This document shows, in pieces, positions 60,314-64,000 of a stretch of DNA of 64,000 bases; position 1 is the first letter of the stretch, and the number at the start of each line of letters is the position of its first letter. The DNA is from Thermococcus sp. (lineage in GTDB: Archaea; Methanobacteriota_B; Thermococci; Thermococcales; Thermococcaceae). Location: positions 1-64,000 of the forward strand of contig NZ_WAKV01000055.1 in assembly GCF_015523185.1 (NCBI RefSeq). Reading direction: 5' to 3'. The position numbers and the translations under genes are program-made. The notes under the pieces are model-generated. The model was not told the origin of the DNA, ran no database searches, and saw only the letters and a list, made by a program, of their open reading frames with translations.

Positions 60314-61732
60314 ATGGAGCTTTTGGAGTTTGCAGTGGAGAAGGCCCTCGAACTCGGGGCCAGCTATGCTGAGGTGCGCTTTGAGGAAAAAACTGGAACT
60401 CATCTGGCAATGAAGAACGGTTCTCCAGAGGGAATAAGCATCAACGCCGACAAGGGCGTCGGAATAAGGGTCATCGTCAACGGTGGAATGGGCTTCGCAA
60501 GTACGAACGTCCTCACGAAGGAGAGCTTGTCCGAGGCTGTGAAGAGGGCCGTGAAGCTCGCGAAGGCGGCCTCTCAGGTCAGGAACGAACCCATACGCTT
60601 TTCCAAAGAAAACTTCCACCGCGTTTCCTACAAGGTCAAGATGAAGAAGGACATCCGCGACGTTTCTCCGGAAGAGAAGCTTGAGCTCCTCAGGGAAATC
60701 GAGGAGGAGGTAAAGGCAACAGGTATAAACGTCCCGATGCGCTACCTGATGTACTCCGACGAGCTGTGGAAGAAGGAGATAGTGACGAGTGAGGGTGCCT
60801 ACGTGAAGAGCAAAATCCCAAGGGTCTCGGTGGTTTACAACCTCGTGATTTTCGAGAACGGCCAGATGGAGCAGGCTCCATTCGTTCAGAGGGCCTTTTC
60901 CGGTGGCTTTGAGCTACTTGAAAAGGACGAGCCATGGAACTGGGCAGTCAAGGACGTTAAGGCCCTGAGGAAGCTCATCACCGAGGGCAAGAAGCCTCCG
61001 GAAGGGAAGGTCGACCTCATCATAAGCCCGGAGGTTGCTGGCATAGCAGTCCATGAGAGCGTCGGTCACCCTTACGAGGCCGACAGGATTTTCGGAAGGG
61101 AAGCCGCTCAGGCAGGAGAGAGCTTTGTGAAACCGGATATGCTCGGCGAGAGGATTGGGAGTGAGGTAGTTACGGTAATAGACGACCCGACGATACCTAA
61201 CAGCTGGGGCTTCTACCTCTACGACGACGAGGGCGTTAAAGCCCGCCCGAGGTACCTCATAAGGGATGGAATTATCACCGAGTTCCTCACCAACAGAGAA
61301 TACGCCTACAAGCTCGGTCAGCACTCAAATGCTGCAGCAAGGGCTATCAACTACAACCGCGAACCGATAGTGAGGATGGCCAACACATACTTGGCTCCCG
61401 GAGATTACAGCTTTGAGGAGCTGATTGAAGATATCAAGCTCGGCGTCTACATGGTGTCCTTCAATGAGTGGAACATAGACGACAGGAGGTACCAGCAGAG
61501 GTACATAGGCAGGGAAGCCTACCTAATCGAGAACGGCGAGATGAAGCACCCGGTGAGGAGGCCAATCCTTGAGATAACCACCAGGGCGCTCTGGAGTAGC
61601 GTTGACGCGGTAGGTAAAGAGGTTGCCTTCTACCCTGGAACCTGCGGAAAGGGTGAGCCAGGACAGGGCGTCCCGGTCTGGATGGGTGGGGCCCATGCGA
61701 GGCTTCGTGACATACCCCTGAGGAGGCCGTGA
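60314..61732 (+). CDS. tldD: TldD metalloprotease subunit
   Basis: The 472-residue protein is the catalytic half of the TldD/TldE pair. The zinc site is HESVGHPYEADR (an HExxxH motif, about residue 248), followed by a distal Cys-containing segment (YPGTCGKGEPGQ) near the C-terminus. In bacteria TldD/E trims unfolded or leader peptides, for example in microcin and CcdA processing; the archaeal substrate is unknown. The start at 60314 follows GGGGTGATGTGC, in preference to the ATG at 60308 or GTG at 60305 that lie in the site. tldE starts 10 nt after the stop. Confidence 0.93.
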   Translation: MELLEFAVEKALELGASYAEVRFEEKTGTHLAMKNGSPEGISINADKGVGIRVIVNGGMGFASTNVLTKESLSEAVKRAVKLAKAASQVRNEPIRFSKENFHRVSYKVKMKKDIRDVSPEEKLELLREIEEEVKATGINVPMRYLMYSDELWKKEIVTSEGAYVKSKIPRVSVVYNLVIFENGQMEQAPFVQRAFSGGFELLEKDEPWNWAVKDVKALRKLITEGKKPPEGKVDLIISPEVAGIAVHESVGHPYEADRIFGREAAQAGESFVKPDMLGERIGSEVVTVIDDPTIPNSWGFYLYDDEGVKARPRYLIRDGIITEFLTNREYAYKLGQHSNAAARAINYNREPIVRMANTYLAPGDYSFEELIEDIKLGVYMVSFNEWNIDDRRYQQRYIGREAYLIENGEMKHPVRRPILEITTRALWSSVDAVGKEVAFYPGTCGKGEPGQGVPVWMGGAHARLRDIPLRRP

Positions 61733-61742
61733 GGTGAGAAAG

Positions 61743-63065
61743 ATGTTCGAGCTCAACGAGTTTATACTCAAAAAGGCCGAGGAGCTCGGCTTTGGCGACG
61801 TCGTTGTTCTGGGCTATGAAACGAACCGGAGGCAGGTTCGCTTTGCCAACAACGAGATAACCGTGGCAAAACACTGGCACGAGAGAAAGATTGAGCTCTT
61901 CGTCGAGAAGGACAAGAAAATAGCCAACACCACAATAACGGAGCTGAGCAGGGAGAACATCAAGCGAGTTCTGAAGACCCTCAAGAAGAACATCGAGGGT
62001 CTTTCGCCGAAGGAGGACTACTATGGAATAGCTGAAGGCCCATTCAAGTATGAGGACATCCCCGAGACCTTCGACAAGGCCATCGTCGAGCTCGACGAAC
62101 CGAACGAGTACGTTGAGGTTGCCATAAACACTGCCCTGAGCGAAGGGGCCAAGCGCGTTGCCGGCGTTCTCTACACCGACCACGATAGGATTTACCTCAC
62201 AACCAGCAACGGTGTGGAGGCCTTCGACGAGGGGACTGGAATAGAAATAAGTGTCAGGGCCTTCGTGGGGAACCTCGAAAGCGGACACGGGACGTGCTCG
62301 GCGCGCGTTTTGAAGAAGTTTGACCCAGAACTGGCCGGAAGGAAGGCCGGTGAGATAGCCCACATGGCCAGAAATCCTGAGCAGGGACCCGAGGGACGCT
62401 TTGACGTAATCTTCGACCCGTTAGCGTTCGCTAATCTGCTCAGCTACATGGGATTCATGCTCTCGGCCTACGCCGCGGAAGCCGGCTTCTCGTTCCTCGC
62501 CGGAAAGCTCGGAGATAAGGTCGCCAGCGAACTTGTGACTATAAAGGACGTTGGAAACCTGCCCAACGGCTATGGAACCAGAAAGTTCGACGACGAGGGA
62601 GTTCCCACAAAGGAGACCATCGTCATAGAGAACGGAACCTTCAGGACGTTCCTTCTCAACACGAGCCTAGCTAGGAAGTACAAAACCGAAACAACGGCCA
62701 ACGCGGGCCTAATAATGCCCCGCCCGTGGAACATCGTCCTTGAGCCGGGGGATTACTCCAAGGCCGAGCTCTTCAGCGAGGTAAAGAGGGGAATTTACAT
62801 CACCAACGTCTGGTACACCCGCTTCCAGAACTACGTCACCGGGGACTTCTCAACGATACCGCGCGACGGAATCTTCCTCATCGAGAACGGCGAGTTCAAG
62901 CCGATACGGAACATTCGCGTGAGCGACAACCTCCAGAGGATTCTAAGTAACATCGTCGCGATAGGCAACGAGCCGTTCCAGGTGCACTGGTGGGAGGTTT
63001 CAAGACCCGTGATAACTCCCTACGTTCTGGTAAAGGACGTCGGGATAACAAGGGCCACGAAGTGA
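61743..63065 (+). CDS. tldE: TldE/PmbA, non-catalytic partner of TldD
   Basis: The 440-residue protein shares the PmbA/TldD fold (RQVRFANNEITVAKHWHERK; VIFDPLAFANLLSYMGFMLS; NGYGTRKFDDEGVPTKETIV; ETTANAGLIMPRPWNIVLEP) but has no HExxxH. In characterised pairs TldE lacks the zinc site and shapes the protease dimer. The ATG follows GAGGTGAGAAAG. It forms a two-gene operon with tldD. Confidence 0.93.
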   Translation: MFELNEFILKKAEELGFGDVVVLGYETNRRQVRFANNEITVAKHWHERKIELFVEKDKKIANTTITELSRENIKRVLKTLKKNIEGLSPKEDYYGIAEGPFKYEDIPETFDKAIVELDEPNEYVEVAINTALSEGAKRVAGVLYTDHDRIYLTTSNGVEAFDEGTGIEISVRAFVGNLESGHGTCSARVLKKFDPELAGRKAGEIAHMARNPEQGPEGRFDVIFDPLAFANLLSYMGFMLSAYAAEAGFSFLAGKLGDKVASELVTIKDVGNLPNGYGTRKFDDEGVPTKETIVIENGTFRTFLLNTSLARKYKTETTANAGLIMPRPWNIVLEPGDYSKAELFSEVKRGIYITNVWYTRFQNYVTGDFSTIPRDGIFLIENGEFKPIRNIRVSDNLQRILSNIVAIGNEPFQVHWWEVSRPVITPYVLVKDVGITRATK

Positions 63066-63071
63066 TTTCCC

Positions 63072-64000
63072 TCATTTTTCTTCTACTCCCAACGAAAGGT
63101 GCTCCCTTAACAGGCCCAGGCTTAGCGTTTTGAACACGAGTCCCAAAAGAAGGAAACCGAGAGCAAACAGTAGCCTCGCATTTGAAAGTCCTAGAAAATC
63201 CACTGCAAAGCCGTAGATTGTGTAGAACGCCGAGGTAACGAGGGCCATCACCATGTTCCTAAGGGATATGACCGTCGCCCTCTTCTCGCTTGAAATCCGC
63301 CTCTGGAACTCCACCGAGAAGTTGAAGGTAAAGGCAGAGGCAAAAAGCGTTGCCACAATACCTAAGGCGACTATGAGGAGTGGGTTGGGAAAAAGGACGG
63401 ACAGCGCGGTTGAAAGGGGAATTCCGATTGGGGCCATCTCGTGAAGGGCCCTTCCGACTCTTCCCCTAAGGGCCACGCCGAGGTACTTTGGCACGACCCT
63501 TATCAGAACCTCAACGATACCGAGTATCCCAAGGGTCCCCGTCAGCGTCGTGCCTAGGGTGAGAGCCAGAACGTTGCCGAGGTATGGTTCGAAGAACTTC
63601 CTGAACTGGTTTAGGGCGAGTGTAACGGAGAGGAGGTAGGTGATAAGCCACGCTATTTCGGGTTTCTTCAGCTCGCGCCACGCTCCAAGAAGGTGGAGCG
63701 TGTAGGACGTCTCAGGCTGTGAGAAGCCCATCTCCGGTATCTTGAGAGCAATGAAAATCGTCAAAACCTGAACAATGGTGGTAAGAACTATCGCGACACC
63801 AAAGCCCAAAAACTGAGCTATAAAACCCCCAAGAATCGTCGTTGTGGAGCTCACGATGAGTGAAGTCTTCTGGGCCGACCGCCAGAGCTCCCTGAACCGG
63901 TCTTCTATGCCTCCAGCCCGGAGGTTGTCGAAGAACCACGCCTGAAGGCTACCGCTCACGAAGGACGCTCCCAAAGTCCCGAGTAGCTCCGAGGCGAGGA
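63072..64000 (-). CDS. MFS transporter, 5' end beyond the window
   Basis: At least 309 residues are present, with about nine hydrophobic segments and no stop up to the window edge (LASELLGTLGASFVSGSLQA at the visible start). The visible motif EDRFRELWRSAQKTSLIVSS is the cytoplasmic loop after membrane helix 4. The lines RVGRALHEMAPIGIP and VEFQRRISSEKRATVISLRN in the second half are typical of MFS proteins annotated as drug or sugar exporters. The substrate is unknown. It converges with tldE, 6 nt apart. Confidence 0.88.
   Translation of the reverse strand, partial: LASELLGTLGASFVSGSLQAWFFDNLRAGGIEDRFRELWRSAQKTSLIVSSTTTILGGFIAQFLGFGVAIVLTTIVQVLTIFIALKIPEMGFSQPETSYTLHLLGAWRELKKPEIAWLITYLLSVTLALNQFRKFFEPYLGNVLALTLGTTLTGTLGILGIVEVLIRVVPKYLGVALRGRVGRALHEMAPIGIPLSTALSVLFPNPLLIVALGIVATLFASAFTFNFSVEFQRRISSEKRATVISLRNMVMALVTSAFYTIYGFAVDFLGLSNARLLFALGFLLLGLVFKTLSLGLLREHLSLGVEEK

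Overview
This window is chromosomal DNA of a hyperthermophilic euryarchaeon of the order Thermococcales, most likely a Thermococcus. The evidence is archaeal information-processing genes (LSm, L37e, L35Ae, archaeosine transglycosylase, Trm1, TmcA, and archaeal GlyRS, AsnRS and TyrRS), close resemblance of several proteins to remembered Pyrococcus and Thermococcus sequences (TyrRS, AsnRS, prolidase), three proteins with the Thermococcaceae-type CGP-CTERM tail, TATA-box promoters about 25-30 nt upstream of leaderless or short-leader starts, GGTGAT-type ribosome-binding sites and very tight gene packing. There is no rRNA, CRISPR array, intact transposase or phage module. Two tRNA genes are present: Val(UAC) and Arg(UCU).

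Layout. 1-3.7 kb: end of a UPF0235 gene, a DUF402 protein, a gene graveyard (broken membrane protein and a broken MNT/HEPN toxin-antitoxin pair), then glyS. 3.8-10.7 kb: an AT-rich secreted protein, LSm-L37e, a MATE exporter, a ferritin-VIT1 fusion, trm1, L35Ae and a HAD hydrolase. 10.7-20.3 kb: prolidase, an Lhr helicase carrying a 524-residue intein, a NifU-like protein, a glycosyltransferase, a phosphate permease, tgtA and tRNA-Val. 20.7-23.4 kb: asnS and an amidohydrolase. 23.4-31.0 kb: a seven-gene minus-strand operon encoding two Ser/Thr-type protein kinases, three small helical proteins shaped like ESCRT-III/PspA subunits, a long coiled-coil/winged-helix protein and a small alpha/beta protein. 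31.2-41.8 kb: an orphan CGP-CTERM binding protein, tandem NYN proteins, tmcA, a second AT-rich secreted protein, an S9 peptidase, an ABC-2 exporter, a broken vapBC and a DUF1931 histone-fold protein. 41.9-50.7 kb: a MobA-like protein, the biotin ECF transporter (bioY, ecfA, ecfT), hypotheticals, DUF63, a Ski2-like helicase, an Lrp-type regulator and tyrS. 50.8-59.2 kb: two CGP-CTERM surface proteins flanking a complete binding-protein ABC transporter and a DUF447 gene. 59.3-64 kb: tRNA-Arg, a MazG-like protein, a broken relBE, the tldD-tldE pair and a 5'-truncated MFS transporter.

The best candidate for an undescribed system is the 23.4-31.0 kb kinase/ESCRT-III-like operon. Its genes are 1-3 nt apart or overlap. 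It has one apparent promoter with a perfect inverted repeat just upstream of the TATA box, and it combines signalling (one membrane-anchored and one soluble kinase) with proteins that look able to polymerise on membranes. A role in membrane remodelling, envelope stress or vesicle release is inference only.

A second theme is decay. Three toxin-antitoxin loci of different families (MNT/HEPN, VapBC, RelBE) are all broken by stops and frameshifts, while the housekeeping genes around them are intact.
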